Positions 21,583 to 35,000 of a DNA stretch of 64,000 nt are shown here, piece after piece. The notes beneath the pieces were generated by a model. That model saw only the letters and a program-made list of their open reading frames with translations. It was not told where the DNA came from and ran no database searches. Positions within the stretch are counted from its first letter, which is position 1. The number at the start of each line of letters is the position of its first letter. The stretch is taken from contig MPNW01000172.1 of the NCBI GenBank assembly GCA_011800805.1, positions 91,350 through 155,349 of the forward strand, in the 5' to 3' direction. The stretch comes from Hirudo medicinalis. Its lineage: Eukaryota > Annelida > Clitellata > Hirudinida > Hirudinidae. The translations under genes were made by a program, and so were the position numbers.

Positions 21583-22940
21583 GACTAAGCTTTTCCTTCT
21601 CATAATTAACGGGAACATTCCTTTGGCGCTTTGTGTTAAAGGATTATCATTTCTGCAAATATTCGAAATTTGATTCTACTGCAAATGACTTTCGTGAACA
21701 GATTTCAAATGGTATGGCATCAAATAAAATGTTGTCAAACTTGAAAAATTATTTCTTAACTTTCTTAGAAGTCTTTTCTTTAGGACTTTTATATTTCTCT
21801 TATATTTCCTAGAAATTACATCAATAAACAAGTGAAAGTTTTAATATTCTGTGACTTAAACTTACAACTCTGCTGTTGCTGCTGCTTCAAAATCTTGGCT
21901 GAAGTTCCGCAAAACCTTGCGTGAAACAATAAATAATAAACTTGAGAAATAGCAAAAAGCACGCACGATGCACGCCCTATTAAATGTAATTCGATGTCTC
22001 TATTTACCAGGACCAACCAATTACCTACCTACCCACTCCTTTGAGAGCAGGTAATTCGAGGTCATTCCACTTGAAGAAAGATGTTTCTCTGAGGTCGAAT
22101 AGATCGACATCACACGTATATTTACTTATGATAAGCTATTAGATAGTATATGCCTAATCAATACCAATATTATGCTGTTGCGCTAATAAATATGTTGCAT
22201 GCTAATTAATATTAATGTTATGCTATTGAAGCCAAAGGAACTCATAGTTCGAATCTTACCTCAAAAATAAATTTTCTTTTCAACATGTGAAACTAACATT
22301 CCGATAACTTTGGAGCAAGCAGGTGCGGTTTTTGAATGAAGATTTTGAAGATTCTTCAATATTTCTTTATCAAATATCAATTTCGTGGCACCTAAATGCT
22401 TTAAATATGTGAATAACTTACAATCATAAAAGAAGGATTTTCACAAAATTTCTTTTCTAAGAGTGAATAAAGAATGAATAAAATTTACAGTAATTAATGA
22501 TAAATGTCTACATATATTCTAAAATCCCCCTGAAATCTAAAGTTCAAGCGACCTTAAATTTGAAATTCGATACTGTTCCAAGACAATTTTGCAAAATGTT
22601 TAATTTGCTGGTAATTGCTGAAAATGACTTCAACATGTGTAATGCTCATGAATGAGTGTCATATCTATTCACATATTAATGAGCATACAGGGTGTAGGGA
22701 CAATTAAAAGTAGTAATCGTACGAGGTTCTCAATTAAGAAGGGATCACGCTTCAGGTCCTTCAAAACTCGTTAACATTTCCTTGGCCCAGACTCATACAC
22801 TCCCCAATGTACGACATTCCTGTCTGCCTGTGATTGGTTGCCAGCTTCTATTAAGGCAAGGTAGCTATTCATTATTCAAATTTTACAGGGCACTTGAATT
22901 CTGTGCAACGCTATTGTTAACGCCATGTCATGGGTCAACC
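21583..22940. other. 3' flank and spacer upstream of ABCG2
   Basis: AATAAA at 21723-21728 probably ends the previous transcript. The remainder is AT-rich, with no gene. Confidence 0.5.
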
Positions 22941-22946
22941 GTCGAT

Positions 22947-22954
22947 TATATAAA
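22947..22954 (+). promoter_or_regulatory. TATA box of the ABCG2-type gene
   Basis: TATATAAA followed by GG, about 135 bp upstream of the ATG at 23089. Transcription would start near 22978 and give a 5' UTR of roughly 110 nt if no 5' intron exists. Confidence 0.5.
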
Positions 22955-23088
22955 GGCCTGTTTGTTCCTCTAAGATTTTATCGTGCTTAGAAGCTTTGCA
23001 GAGCGTTGAAAGAGATTTCTTGAAATAAAGTCTCTTAACGATATCGTAACACTTAAAGGATTTGCCAAGTTTGTGAAATCGGAATAAA

Positions 23089-26000
23089 ATGACTTTGGGG
23101 GAATCGATTTCAAATCGAGATGAAATTTTGGATGGAGTGGTTGCAATTCAGTTGGAAGACGCCAAACCAGTCAACACTCTGTCGGCCAGAGGATCAGTCA
23201 TTACTTACCACGATCTCTCCTACACAGTTCGAGTTAAACCAAGGAAGAAATGGGCCTGTGGAACCGTCGAAAAAACAATTCTCCACAACTTGAAGTGAGT
23301 TTTTAATCTTAAAATTCTTCACTAAAATATTTATTCGCATACAATATCGACTAATGTTGGCTTGTGTTAAATTTTTCAATAAAAATTTGTGATCCAGCGG
23401 CATATTCAAGCCAGGAATGAACGCCATAATGGGACCAACAGGCGGAGGAAAAAGCTCGTGGGTTTTCATGATTTATTTTCGTCCTTCAAATGTTTGCAAC
23501 ATCCTTGTGTAGTTGTAATTTATTGTTTCACTATAATTTAGTTTACTCGATGTACTCGCTGGTCACAAGAATCCTACCGGAGTTTCTGGTTCGGTCATGG
23601 TGGATGGCAAGAGACAACCTATCAACTTCAATCGGATGGCTGGTTACGTCATCCAGGTAAGCAATAAAGGCACTTCGATCATCCTAAGAACTAAATCAAT
23701 ATCCTTAGATCAACATTTGTATTAGACCAATTTCTATCGTTAAATCAATGCCTACATTCTATTTCAACATTTTTCGTAATATCTGTGAACAAATTACTTG
23801 AGCAAATTTGAAATAATTCAAAATAAAATTGCAACCGTGCAGGAAGATATCGTTATGGGAACACTGACGGTCCGTGAGAACATCATGTTTTCTGCTAACC
23901 TCAGACTTGCCAGATCTTTGGGCCACGATGAAAAGAAAAAACGTGTGAACGAAATCATTAAGGAACTTGGACTCACGAAATGTGCTGACACCAAGGTAGG
24001 AGGCAGACATGTGATGTGATGTTGTGGCAAACATTTCGTTTTAAATATTCGTTTGGTTCTCTTGAAAGTTGGGCACAGAGTTTATACGTGGAGTGTCAGG
24101 AGGCGAGAAGAAAAGAACCAGCATCGGCATGGAAATGATAGTCTCACCAAACATCCTCTTCCTCGACGAGCCAACAACAGGACTTGATTCCAATACTGCT
24201 GGTGCTGTCATGTCCCTGTTGCACAGGTGAGTTTTTCTTGTGCGCGTTTTAGTTGAGGCTTTTTACATGCTAACTGATTGCTTGATATTGGTATCAGGCT
24301 ATCTCTAAGTGGGAGAACAATCATATTCTCCATCCATCAACCACGTTACTCCATCTACAAACTTTTCCACCGGTTAACTCTCCTCGCCGACGGTCGAACA
24401 GTGTACCACGGACCTGCAGAAGAGGCCCTCGAACACTTTGCCTCCATCGGTTAGTGAGCAAAAATTAATAATACTAATTTCGTGAGCGGTCATTTATCAA
24501 TCATTCATTCAATGTTTTGATTTTACTAATTACATGAATAATTTGATAATTGTTTGAACAGGTTACACTTGTGAGGAGCACGACAATCCCTCAGATTTCT
24601 TCCTCGATGTTATTAAGGAAGATTGTTCTAGAAACATCGATGACGTCGAAGAACTGCAACCACGTGAGTTTCTTTCAAACACTTTCAACGTCCATATATG
24701 TGTCGGCATTCAAATGATTTGTATGTTCATCGTATCTCTCTCTCTATCTCTCGTGCATTTCATTGGGAGTAAATTTTAATATGAAATACTTATTCCTAAC
24801 TTTGTTATAACGAAGAATGTTTAACAATTTTAATTACGGACAATTAAACATAAAGTTAATAGAAGTTGTAATCCTCTGCAGATGAGCTCGAAGTCATATC
24901 AGACGGGAAACCAAAATCTGAAATCCAAACTCAATCAGATTTCTCGTTTTCAATGTTCCTCAACCAAAAATATCTTGAATCCCCATGGGCAACCAGGTTG
25001 GATGCAATTCATTTAATTGGCACAATCTATTCTTCCAATGAAGCTATACAATTACACTGTTACTTCATAACTGCTAATGGAACGTCATTAACATGAAATG
25101 CTGGTACTACTTACATCTGATGCGGGGTTGAATAAATATGTTTACGTTTATATTTTAATTTGAAAGCATTGCTGCTGGTTTTAATAGATGTGCATATTTG
25201 ATTACATGCAGTCACATAATTATTAATTGTTTGCATATTCACATCAAAGGCTTCTGTTGGTACTAGATATACAATTGGCGTGCAAGTTGGGTCGGAGAGT
25301 TGCGTTCCTGCGTATTGCACTATTGGCAACAGTCGCAATGTGTCGTGTTTGCAACCCAGCTTGCGCTGCCACTAGCTGGAAATATAAATGATTAACAAAA
25401 AGCTATGCCATATGGCGCTGTGTAAATGAACCAAATTACAATTACAAATTCCACGTAAATATTCTTCGTAGGGTTGAAGAGGAATTGAAAAATTATCCTA
25501 TACCACCAAAGAAAGAAATGACATTTAAAAATGTCCTTCTTGATCAATATCCGACTTCATTTCCGACACAAGTACTTGTCAAATCTTTTCAGCCTTTCAA
25601 AATCTTGCGAAATAATTACAAAATCATCATAAGTTCAAATTTTTTTATTGAACACAGCAATTGTTAATAATCATTGCTAATCGTCAACATTATTTATCAC
25701 TCAACATTTCAATATTTCACAAACTTGAAATTTCAGTGTAAATATTTGGCTGTAAGAACCTTCAAAAACATCGTGAGAAATCCACAGACTGTCCTATCTC
25801 AAGTGAGACTCTTCCATTTCCTGTCGTCCTTCCCTGCCTTCAATAGACTTGAAATTAAAAATTTCATTTCCTATCTTTCCAGGTGATCATCAGTATCATC
25901 TTTTCCATTATCATCGGTCTCATCTACTTGAGATTGGACTTAAAGTTAGACGTGGCAAGCATAGCACTTCAAAACAGGTAAGTTAAATATAAACAGTTGG

Positions 26001-27261
26001 TTTGATTTTTTGGGAGAGTAACAATAGGTTTGTTGATGCATTTGCAGAACAGGAGCCCTTTTCTTTCTAACCGTGAATCAGATGTTCGCCAACATGCAGG
26101 CTGTCGATCTTTTCATCAAAGAACGAGTTCTTTTCAAGTATGTCACATGTATTCATTACATTTTGTAATCGTTTAAAAAGAAGCATTATTTAGTTTAATT
26201 GTTGCACCAAAATCAATATAATTCCATTCTATTTAGCCATTAATAACTTGCAGACACGAAAGTGGCAGTGGTTACTACAGAACCATATCCTACTTTTTCT
26301 CCAAACTCTTCTGCGATGTCTTGCCGATGCGTTTAATTCCAGTCACTCTGTTCGCCATCATTACTTATTTCATGATAGGTTTGGGCATGCATTGAAATTT
26401 AATTGGGCGACTTAATAATAATTTTTTCAAATTATTCTAAATGATTTTTCAGGGTTCCATCTCAGCGCTGACAAGTTTTTCATATTCTACTTTGGACTGA
26501 TTGCCACCAGTTTGGCTGCGAGTTCACTCAGTTTTGCCATTGGAGCCTCAGTTTCAACAACACCAGTTGGCACAATGATGCTCTCCATGATTTACGTCCT
26601 CATGATGGTTAGTTACCTCTTTCAATGGATTTTTTATTCGAGTGCACGTTTTTTTAACTTAATAAACATACTTGACAAATGAAATTCTTGATGAAACGAA
26701 TTGTTTTAGTTGTTCGGAGGCTTCTTATCAAACGTGAAGTCAATGGGAGATTGGCTCAGTTGGCTCTCCTACTGCAGCATCATCCGATACGGCGTGACTG
26801 TGAGCATTTCTAAAACTTTTAAATGTACCAAATTATTAAAGAATCAATGTTCAAATAATTTTGATGTTTAAAGTTCTTAATTAACAATTAAGAATAACTT
26901 TTTATTTTCTGAACTAGCTTCAATATGTCAACCAACTAGCCGGAGTATCGATGAAGGTTTTGAACGAAACGACAAAAATGGAATATTTGTAAGCATTATA
27001 TTGGTTTGCATCGCATTCATGAAAAAATACATTTATACAAAATATTAAAATTGTAAATAGACATTAATTTGTAGTAAAAATTAAATTCATGAACTAATTA
27101 TTAGCGACTCTGAGATTGGAAACAAGCACCTGGACAACCTGGGCTTCAGCCATGGAACATCGTACGACATCGGCAAGAACTTCTTGGCTCTCGTCTGCAT
27201 CGGCATCATCATGCTTACAATCACCTACATCAAGCTCAGAACTCTGTCCAAATACAAGTGA
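23089..27261 (+). CDS. ABCG2: ABCG2-type ABC half-transporter (complete)
   Basis: Seventeen exons: 23089-23294, 23398-23457, 23542-23656, 23843-23995, 24069-24226, 24298-24449, 24562-24663, 24882-24996, 25472-25571, 25737-25802, 25883-25977, 26048-26137, 26254-26378, 26453-26607, 26710-26799, 26918-26988 and 27105-27261. Phases agree throughout; 669 residues against 655 in human ABCG2. The half-transporter order is ATP-binding domain then six-helix membrane domain, so it must dimerise. Walker A GPTGGGKS is at 81-88, Q-loop region GYVIQ, signature VSGGEKKR at 187-194, Walker B ILFLDEP at 207-213, and switch His in FSIHQPRYS at 244. MGTLTVREN and TTGLDS match ABCG2 closely, favouring ABCG2 over white or ABCG1. 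The membrane part includes [15 protein letters not shown] and the last helix [16 protein letters not shown]. Family members export drugs, porphyrins and urate at the plasma membrane; the substrate here cannot be read from sequence. Confidence 0.95.
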
Positions 27262-27396
27262 TTACAAGGAAGCATTTGAATGTAAAGTGTACAAAATGTA
27301 ACTAAGAAATGTTACGGTGTTGTTTTAACCACGTGATAGTTTGTAGATGCATTTCTTGTCTTTGCTACTTTCTTGAACTTTTCTTTACATCTATCA

Positions 27397-27402
27397 ATAA
27401 AC
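27397..27402 (+). promoter_or_regulatory. polyadenylation signal AATAAA for ABCG2
   Basis: AATAAA 136 bp after the stop codon. Confidence 0.65.
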
Positions 27403-28755
27403 AAATAGCTACAAAGTTTTATTTTTGCCTTTTTGATGATTGCTCGTTATATTGCCAATTTGTGAATAGGTATGACTCACAATCATAAGAAAAGCACAAT
27501 ATTTTATACATGCAAATCCACAAAATTAGCTTAATATTGCCTCATTATAATTAAAATATAAACAAAATGGAGATGACTCATCGCAAATGATTTGTGTTTT
27601 TTTTGTTTCTTGCTGATTTCTTATACTTGATTCAAGAAATGTAAAAAAACTCACAAATGGAAACGATGAAATGTCTCTAATAAATTCTTCTAAAGTAATC
27701 GACGTCACATGACAGAATGAACTGATTTTTCTCTCTAGTCACTATAAATGTTGAATATTCACGGTAACCTCGAACACATCTTAGAACTAATGCTTTCGTT
27801 GTTGTCGTGTTTATTTATTAAAAAAATTAATTAACATTTAAATAAGTCACGTGAAGGACTTCAATTTCTCTGGACTTCTTTGATTCTGGACTTCTTCCAT
27901 TTGATTTGCATTCAATTTCGGTTGGTGCTGCTGATCTTTGCAGTAAATAAAAGTTTATAAAAATTCTAATGTAACCATGAAAGAAACATGAAAGTGAATG
28001 AAGAGATTAAAATTAACCTTTGTTTTTGAGAAATGATTTTGAAAGCCACGGATACTCTCAGTGCTTCATCGGCCGTGAATTATTTCTCAGTGGTCATGAT
28101 TCCATTTGCTAATGCACTGGAGCATTCAACTGCCTTCACTGTGGCCGGAAAAAGCTGGACAATAAGGAAAAATGTTATCCATACATGAGTTCATGAGTTG
28201 TGCTGAATTATTTCCTTTGATTCAATCAAAGTTGAGATGTTTAAAGACTTATAATTTGAAAAATGTACAAGTGGAAATCTTATTGGACAAGGTTTAAGGT
28301 TGATTTTCTGCGGAAATATTCATTATTATTAAAGTCCTAGTGTAGAAATTGCTTACTAGTTGCTCATTTCTGAATGACCTGCAACGAGTCCAAAGTGTTC
28401 ATATTGATAACGCGGGTAATCGGCGGGAATAACTGTTACTCACTTAATTGAGAATTAAAATTAAATTAAACTAAAATCATTAATGCTTAAAGCAAACATT
28501 TTCAGCTGCGGAAGCAATTCATTCCCAGAGTTTTTTTTTTTAGGAGCGTTCAATAAGTTGCCTCAATATCGGTTCATCTTAATTTGATGATACCTATAAA
28601 TAGCTGAAACAAACTCAGAACTCCTCGGTCATTCCTCAGGAAAGTTCTTCATAACTCACTCAGGAAGCAACGCACACTTTGAAGCCGTTCATCAAAGTTG
28701 TTGGCTGAATATATCCTATGCTATCCTACGCTGAATATAACCTACACTAGGATCA
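27403..28755. other. intergenic DNA downstream of ABCG2
   Basis: Contains one 51-codon ATG-initiated frame (28033-28188) with a coding-like composition (MILKATDTLSASSAVNYFSV) but no splice partner or known motif. Nothing else seen. Confidence 0.4.
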
Positions 28756-29075
28756 GCGTAAGATATCATTTCGCAAGTTACCTGAACTTGTCAACAGTAG
28801 TTGTGAGATTAGTATCATCGGCAAATATAAATTCAATGAAATTTGAAGTTAGGAAGAGGTTATTATATATCTGAAATAGAAGTGATTCTGTAATGGAGCC
28901 TTAAGGTGAGCCATAGGAAATGAATTCGCCTGATGACTGTAGATTCTTGGGTTCTGTTTTTCCAGATAACTTTTAAACCAGTTAAGAGCAATTCTTAGTA
29001 CTTCGTAATAATCTAATTTTTTGAAGTATTGAGAAATTAGCAGATCCTTCCCCCATGCCACACATGTAAAATAGA
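28756..29075 (-). pseudogene. decayed LINE reverse-transcriptase fragment
   Basis: The minus strand reads LISQYFKKLDYYEVLRIALN then WFKSYLEKQ. After a frame change come a degraded G-P-GS...LLFxIY block and EFIFADDTNLTTTVDKF (28808-28834), carrying the catalytic [F/Y]xDD motif as FADD. The frame is broken by stops. The FADD variant and spacing differ from the CR1-like copies at 38-40 kb, so this is a different LINE lineage. Confidence 0.7.
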
Positions 29076-29773
29076 CATTTCGTTAATGTCTTGCTTAAAA
29101 AATAAAAACTTGTCATTGTTCTTGGACTTTACTATGGGAATAAATCTTACTGTGTAGCGACAGCGGCATTGACGACGAAGACGCTACAAAGTTTATTTAC
29201 AACAACGGCAACAATTCTTCGACTGACAACATAACTGCTGGAGTAGCAGCGTAGCGACGCAGCCGGAAGAGTTGGAGAGNACGTAGCTTCTTAAATAGCC
29301 AGTCAGGACAAAGGAGGATGTCCACAAACAAAGGATGCGCGCCTGGTAAGTCATCGCTGATAGAGCTAGGATCAGCACGTGATTATGATGGATGTGCGAT
29401 CCTACAACTGGAACTTTTTCAGTCTAAAAATGTCGTTCCACAGCCCATGGCCTTTTTTGGAAGGAAACTCCTGGGATAGTCCCATAACGGAGTTTATTAA
29501 CAGTTTTCTCTGAACTCTCAAATCCGTTTATGACATCAAGAATGTTCGTGTTTTCCAAAACAAAATATCGTTGAGTATTGCTGTATATGAATGATTATTT
29601 ATTTTACTCAAGATTTAATCATGTATGATCGTATATGTAGTCAATATTTTGACTTTTTTATTTTTAAATTTTATGATTTGTCTACCTGTCCGTTCTACTG
29701 TTTATTTACTTACAAAGTGATTGTTCGTAATCGGCCTGGGATTTACATTAATCTTGATTAATTTTGACTTGGA
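29076..29773. other. spacer with unresolved base at 29280
   Basis: Holds a single N at 29280 inside a slightly G+C-richer segment (29155-29280, GACGACGAAGACGC and similar words). No gene seen before the PIGX start. Confidence 0.5.
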
Positions 29774-30791
29774 ATGAGTAGTATTTTAAGACCAGAATTT
29801 TTAAAATTCATTTACTGTTGTCTTGCAAATCTTGTTTTTGTCAATGCGTACTGTGAAATGCGAAGATATTTAGGCTCTAGTCAAAGTCTTCACAGGTTGC
29901 TTTTAGTAATACAATTTATTTAAATACATATTAACATCAACGTGTTTTTTTTTCATGTCTAAGAACGCTTAAAACACAAGTAAAGCTGAGGAATCTGGAA
30001 CTTAAAAATAATTTGCCCCTTATAGCCCTAGTTGAGAATCTAACCTCAAGCTTCTACATTGACACGTACCAAACAGACTCCATGTTTAAATTTGATAAAC
30101 AGAAGGTTTGGGTTTGAATCAAATTGAATTCTTTTTAAGTGCTAATCTAATGTAATTACGTTTTAGATTTATTCACCAGACGAAATTGATCTGGAGAGCT
30201 CTGAACCTGACTCTATTTCAAATGAAATAATTATATATAATTCATCTACTTTGATTTCAGAAACCATAATGTCAGAATTTACTCTCCCATTTCACATCCG
30301 TTATCACAAGCCTCAGCTTGCTTCATATTTCGAAGCAATTTTTCCTAAACCAAAAGTATTTGTAGAAACTCATTCAAGTTAGTTCTAGAATAATGATTGG
30401 ATATTATTCTTAATTACTTAATGGTGTGTTTTTATTGCAGATGTCAGTGAAAATTTGTTCCACTTACCTTGTAAAGATGACCATGTTATGAATTGCAGCT
30501 TTGTAATGGTCGATTGTGAGGTGGAAGCGATTCTTTTAATGTTTAATCATTTATATTATTAGATATTTTATGAATATAAATTTGTTGTTTGATGTCTGTA
30601 ATCATTTAATTGTATAATTAGCAAAATTAATGTTTTTATTTTGGATGTTATTTTTTCAGAATCTTTCAGAATTGAAGTTGATGGTTCCTACAGGCATTGA
30701 AAATCACTATTTTGTGGTTCTTGTCATAACTTGCATAACTGTTTTTGTTTCAATGTTGTGGATTTCTCTAGGAATGTTTGGAAATTTATAG
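29774..30791 (+). CDS. PIGX: PIGX, GPI mannosyltransferase I stabilising subunit
   Basis: Five exons: 29774-29895, 29964-30105, 30167-30377, 30441-30520 and 30660-30791; 228 residues (human about 258). PIG-X is an ER type I membrane protein that stabilises PIG-M, which adds the first mannose of the GPI anchor in the ER lumen. Visible features: a signal peptide (FLKFIYCCLANLVFVNAYCE), the family box LPFHIRYHKPQ at 128-138, the PTG turn before the membrane segment at 196, one C-terminal helix at about 202-224 (FVVLVITCITVFVSMLW) and a short tail. ATG 29774 is in frame with the signal peptide and the phases are consistent. The exon 4 donor is taken at GAG|GTGGAA because the stronger-looking GTGAGG three bases earlier would create a stop. 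No AATAAA seen nearby. Confidence 0.88.
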
Positions 30792-32005
30792 TAGCAGTTG
30801 CTGTTTTATTGTAAAACAACTTTTGAAGCCATTTAATCATTAATTATTTTGCTTTACATTTATTTATTTATTATAGATTTAAAGCAGTTTTTCGTCATTT
30901 TTAATGTTGTTATGTTTTGTAAGTTGTTAGGCATTCCTCAATGTAAATTTGTACTTCTCTTTACTGCAAAATACTTCACAGTCAATGTTTCTCTTAAAAT
31001 CCTCGATATATTCTCTTGCCCTTGTGGACCTTGATGAATTCATTGATTTCAAAGTCCTACTCTGTAATGATTTGAAATTCTTCAACATTCTCTTGCCTTC
31101 CCAAGCTCTCTAGCATGGATTTATCTTTTGTTTGAATGTTCTTTGCCAACAGGCTTCTCAGCATCTGGATTCACAATTGGATCACAAAAATCAAAGCATC
31201 TTTGAGAAAATATGGTTCCTTTTTACAGTAGTTTTCAAGTTGCCCTGCCTTTTAGCATTGCTTGAAGACTCACATGATGCTGTAAGGTGTGCCACAACTC
31301 ACTTATTTACATTGAGTGCCATTTGTTGTTCTGTTGACTACTCACGGAGAACTGTAAATATTGAATGGCGGTTTTGGAAAGGCATTCAAGTTATCCTAGG
31401 ATTTGCTATCTGATTCTTTACAGGACGTGTGAGCGGTTCCTGTGAGAGCATATTTGATTTTCTGATGACTATTGCAAATTCCTTTGTTATTGAATGCTTT
31501 TACGGATTCACGATGGAGTTTCATGGGGAAATGCTACTATCATGTGGGCCCTTGATTACAAGTTGCCCTTGGAAGTAGTAGGCATTGAAAATGTTGCCCA
31601 TTCTATAACGCGGCTACTTAGGACGCCTCTATCGGACTTGTTAAATTAATTTGTTGCGAAATAGCTGGAAGTCATCCTTCCGAGGTGGTGGTAGGCTCTT
31701 TTAGTTGTGTCAGCTCAAACGCGACTAGAGAAGTCAGAGTTGAAAGTCATTTTATACAGTAGAACGATCAGCAAAAACAGTGTCATACCTTAGCAGCTGC
31801 TTGGAAAATTGCACAGTATTTTTTCAAGATTCTCTTTAACTGTTTTATTTATATAAGTCTAATTTTGTCAAAAAAAGGCAAACTTGTTGTAAATATCTTC
31901 ACATTAACTTTTTTTTTTAAATTCATGATGTCTTAACAAAAGTCACTTTTAGATTCAGTTTGTTTATTTCCCCCGACACTTGTCAAACTTTTACTAAAAG
32001 GAGAC
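30792..32005. other. PIGX-TOP3B spacer
   Basis: Includes two open frames (30849-31034, 31132-31413) without motif or splice support. 31380-31690 has fairly even base composition but is broken in all frames. Presumably PIGX 3' UTR plus the TOP3B promoter. Confidence 0.45.
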
Positions 32006-35000
32006 ATGAGGACTGTGTTTATGGTTGCAGAAAAGCCATCATTGGCTTTATCGTTGGCGAAAATTATAGGCAAAGGAGGAATAAATTCCCGGAAGGGTTT
32101 TAATGGAGCATGTTCTATTCATGAATTCGTCGCAAGATTTCCTCCGACAGGGGAACAAGCTCGGTTCAAATTCACTTCTGTTTGTGGACATGTCATGACT
32201 CTAGATTTTGTTGGAAAATATAATTCATGGGACAAAGTCGATCCTGTGAGTTTTTAATTTAGCAGGATTTATTACCAATGCCAGAAGAAATGTAATGCTA
32301 TTCGTGCTTGTTAATGTATGCCGTTAACGCTAAGTTGACTATATAATCATTGCCTATTACTTAACTTACAAAACTTTTAGTGAAAGATATGCCTTCAATG
32401 TGAATAAGATGTCTTATTCAATAAGATTGCTTATGCAATCCAGGAAAATTGTATGCACAAAGGGTAGTACTTTAAATATTTTAATAATAAGAAATATAAT
32501 TGCACTTTGGAAACTTATACAGGCTAATCATTTTCTTATAACTCTGGTTGAGTTTTTTTTTTTATTTAACTTCTTATTGAATCTATAGTTTTTAAATTTG
32601 ATCAGATTGAACTGTTTGGTGCTCCTACAGTAAAAAAGGAAGCTGCACCAAACTTAAAAATGCCACAATTTCTTCAGAAGGAAGTGAGTGCCTGTCCCAA
32701 AGCAAAGCTTAACTAAACACTTTGATCAAAAAAGATTGTTTTATTCACCCAAAATTCCTGCTTTTATTCAAGGCTGCAGGTTGTGACTTTTTGGTTTTGT
32801 GGTTGGATTGTGATAAAGAAGGAGAAAACATTTGCTTTGAAGTCATTGATTGTGTTTCTTCTGTGATGAAGAGAGGCAACCACAAGGTGAAAGAAGAGGA
32901 TTTATTTAAGTTCTAAATGCAGTGAATGTTTTAATATGCGATTAGAAGTTTTATTTCCTTTAATATTTGATGCTTATTTTAAAGTAACAAGAAATTTTAT
33001 ACTGTGATCTCGATAAGAGGACCAGTCTGATTGAAAGATTGAGCCTTTTTAGACTCACCCCTGACTTATTTCTATTTTGTTTTCAATACTATGGTCAGCA
33101 TACTGGCATTTTGCATATTTTATTTAATAAATTAATAATAAAAGTACAAATTGGAAAATAATATGAAAGTTGAGTTGATATTGTCATTATTCAGTCCACA
33201 TACAGGGCAAAGTTCAGCGCAATAACAGAAAGTGAGATCATGAAAGCCTTTAATAATCTTGGATTTCCAAATAAAAATGAGGCTCTGTCTGTGGATGCAA
33301 GACAGGAATTTGATCTGAGAGTTGGATGTGCCTTCACTCGATTCCAGACCAAGTTCTTTCAGGTTGGTAACCACACATGAATGGTCTCAGTTGGATTTTA
33401 GACGAATTATAATATAATATTATAAACATCACAATTGTTCATTTTAAGGGCAAATATGGGGATCTGGACAGCACATTGATATCTTTTGGGCCTTGTCAAA
33501 CACCCACTCTCGGCTTTTGTGTTGAGAGACATGATATTATTCAAGCTTTCAAACCAGAACCCTATTGGGTTATAGTAGCAAAGGTTTTATTGTTTTTGAT
33601 TATGTTGGATTTGGTAATGCGTTACGAAATTTAGGTTGCGACTAGGAAATCTTAACATATTTTGAAATAAAGGTTTATGTTGATGGAAAACTCATGTCCT
33701 TGGAGTGTGAAAGAGGACGAATTTTTGATAAAGAGGTTTCTCAGGTGCTTGCAGCTCAACTTAAGAAAGTTGAGAGTGCAAGGTATATTCACTTTCTAAG
33801 AAATTTCCATTTTCTAATAAATTTTAAAACATTATGTAACTTCAAGACTCTACAAAATCGAAAAAGTCAAGAAAACTAAGTCAAAACCACTTGCTTTGAA
33901 TACTGTTGAAATGCTCAAGGCTGCCAGTTCTGGTTTGGGTAAGGAAATCTCACCTCAATTTTGTTGATTATGAATTGACTGCTTGATATAGAAATACATG
34001 GTTATTAAGGAATGGGACCTCATCATGCAATGCAACTGGCTGAAAAGCTCTATGTCCAGGGCTACATCAGCTACCCCAGAACCGAAACCACAAGTTATCC
34101 CAGCAGTTTTGACCTGATGTGAGTCATTGAGGAAGATATTGCTAAACCTTTCAGTTGAATATCCATTCACACAAATGAAATCATAGAGGAACACTGAGAG
34201 ACCACCAGAACAATCCAGTTTGGGGACAAGATGTTAGAAATCTACTATCTGAAGGCATTAGCCACCCAAGAAAGGGACAGGATGTGGGAGACCATCCACC
34301 TATCACCCCCATGAAGTCTGCTACAGAAGCAGAGTTAGGCCATGACCAATGGAGATTATATGACTACATTACTAGGCACTTTATAGCAACAGTTAGTTTT
34401 CAAAGTAGCATTCAAATTTCTACAACTCTGAAGTAATTAATACAATTGCAATGGCTCTTCTAGCTCAGCAAAGATTGTACATATTTGTTGACAACATTTC
34501 ACTTCTGGATTGAAGAGGAACATTTCACTTGTTCTGGTAAAACCCTTGTGGATCAGGGTTTCACCGGCATCATGCCATGGCAAGGCATTGGCGATGATGA
34601 GGTGATGCCAACAGGATGCAAGGAAGGTGATGCTTGCAACATCAATGAGGTTTGCTCCTCAGTCCATTTTACTGTTCCTGAATTATGTTGCCATTCAAAT
34701 GTCAAGTTAATTTTTGCAGAAATTTAATCAAACCAATTTAAAAGTATTAAGTTACATCATGCTCAAAAATTCCTCATTGAGGACTAAATGATTAATTTGA
34801 AACTAAAAAGCAATATTTGAATTCTCAGGTGGTGTTGATAGAGAAGCAAACATCACCTCCAGATTATCTGACTGAGTCTGAGTTAATCTCCCTCATGGAA
34901 AAGCATGGAATTGGCACTGATGCCAGCATTCCTGTCCATATTAACAACATTTCTGAGAGAAACTATGTCACCATCACTCAGGGGAGAAAACTCAGACCTA

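Noticed and set aside
23194..24034. Minus-strand frames of 70-91 residues within the ABCG2 region
   Set aside because: Antisense shadows of ABCG2 exons.
24069..27261. Assignment of the transporter to white/ABCG1
   Set aside because: [18 protein letters not shown] and the short linker fit ABCG2 better; white-type residues were not seen.
29786..29815. PIGX considered to use a non-AUG start
   Set aside because: First reading of the exon seemed to lack an in-frame ATG; rechecking the frame found ATG at 29774 in frame with the signal peptide.
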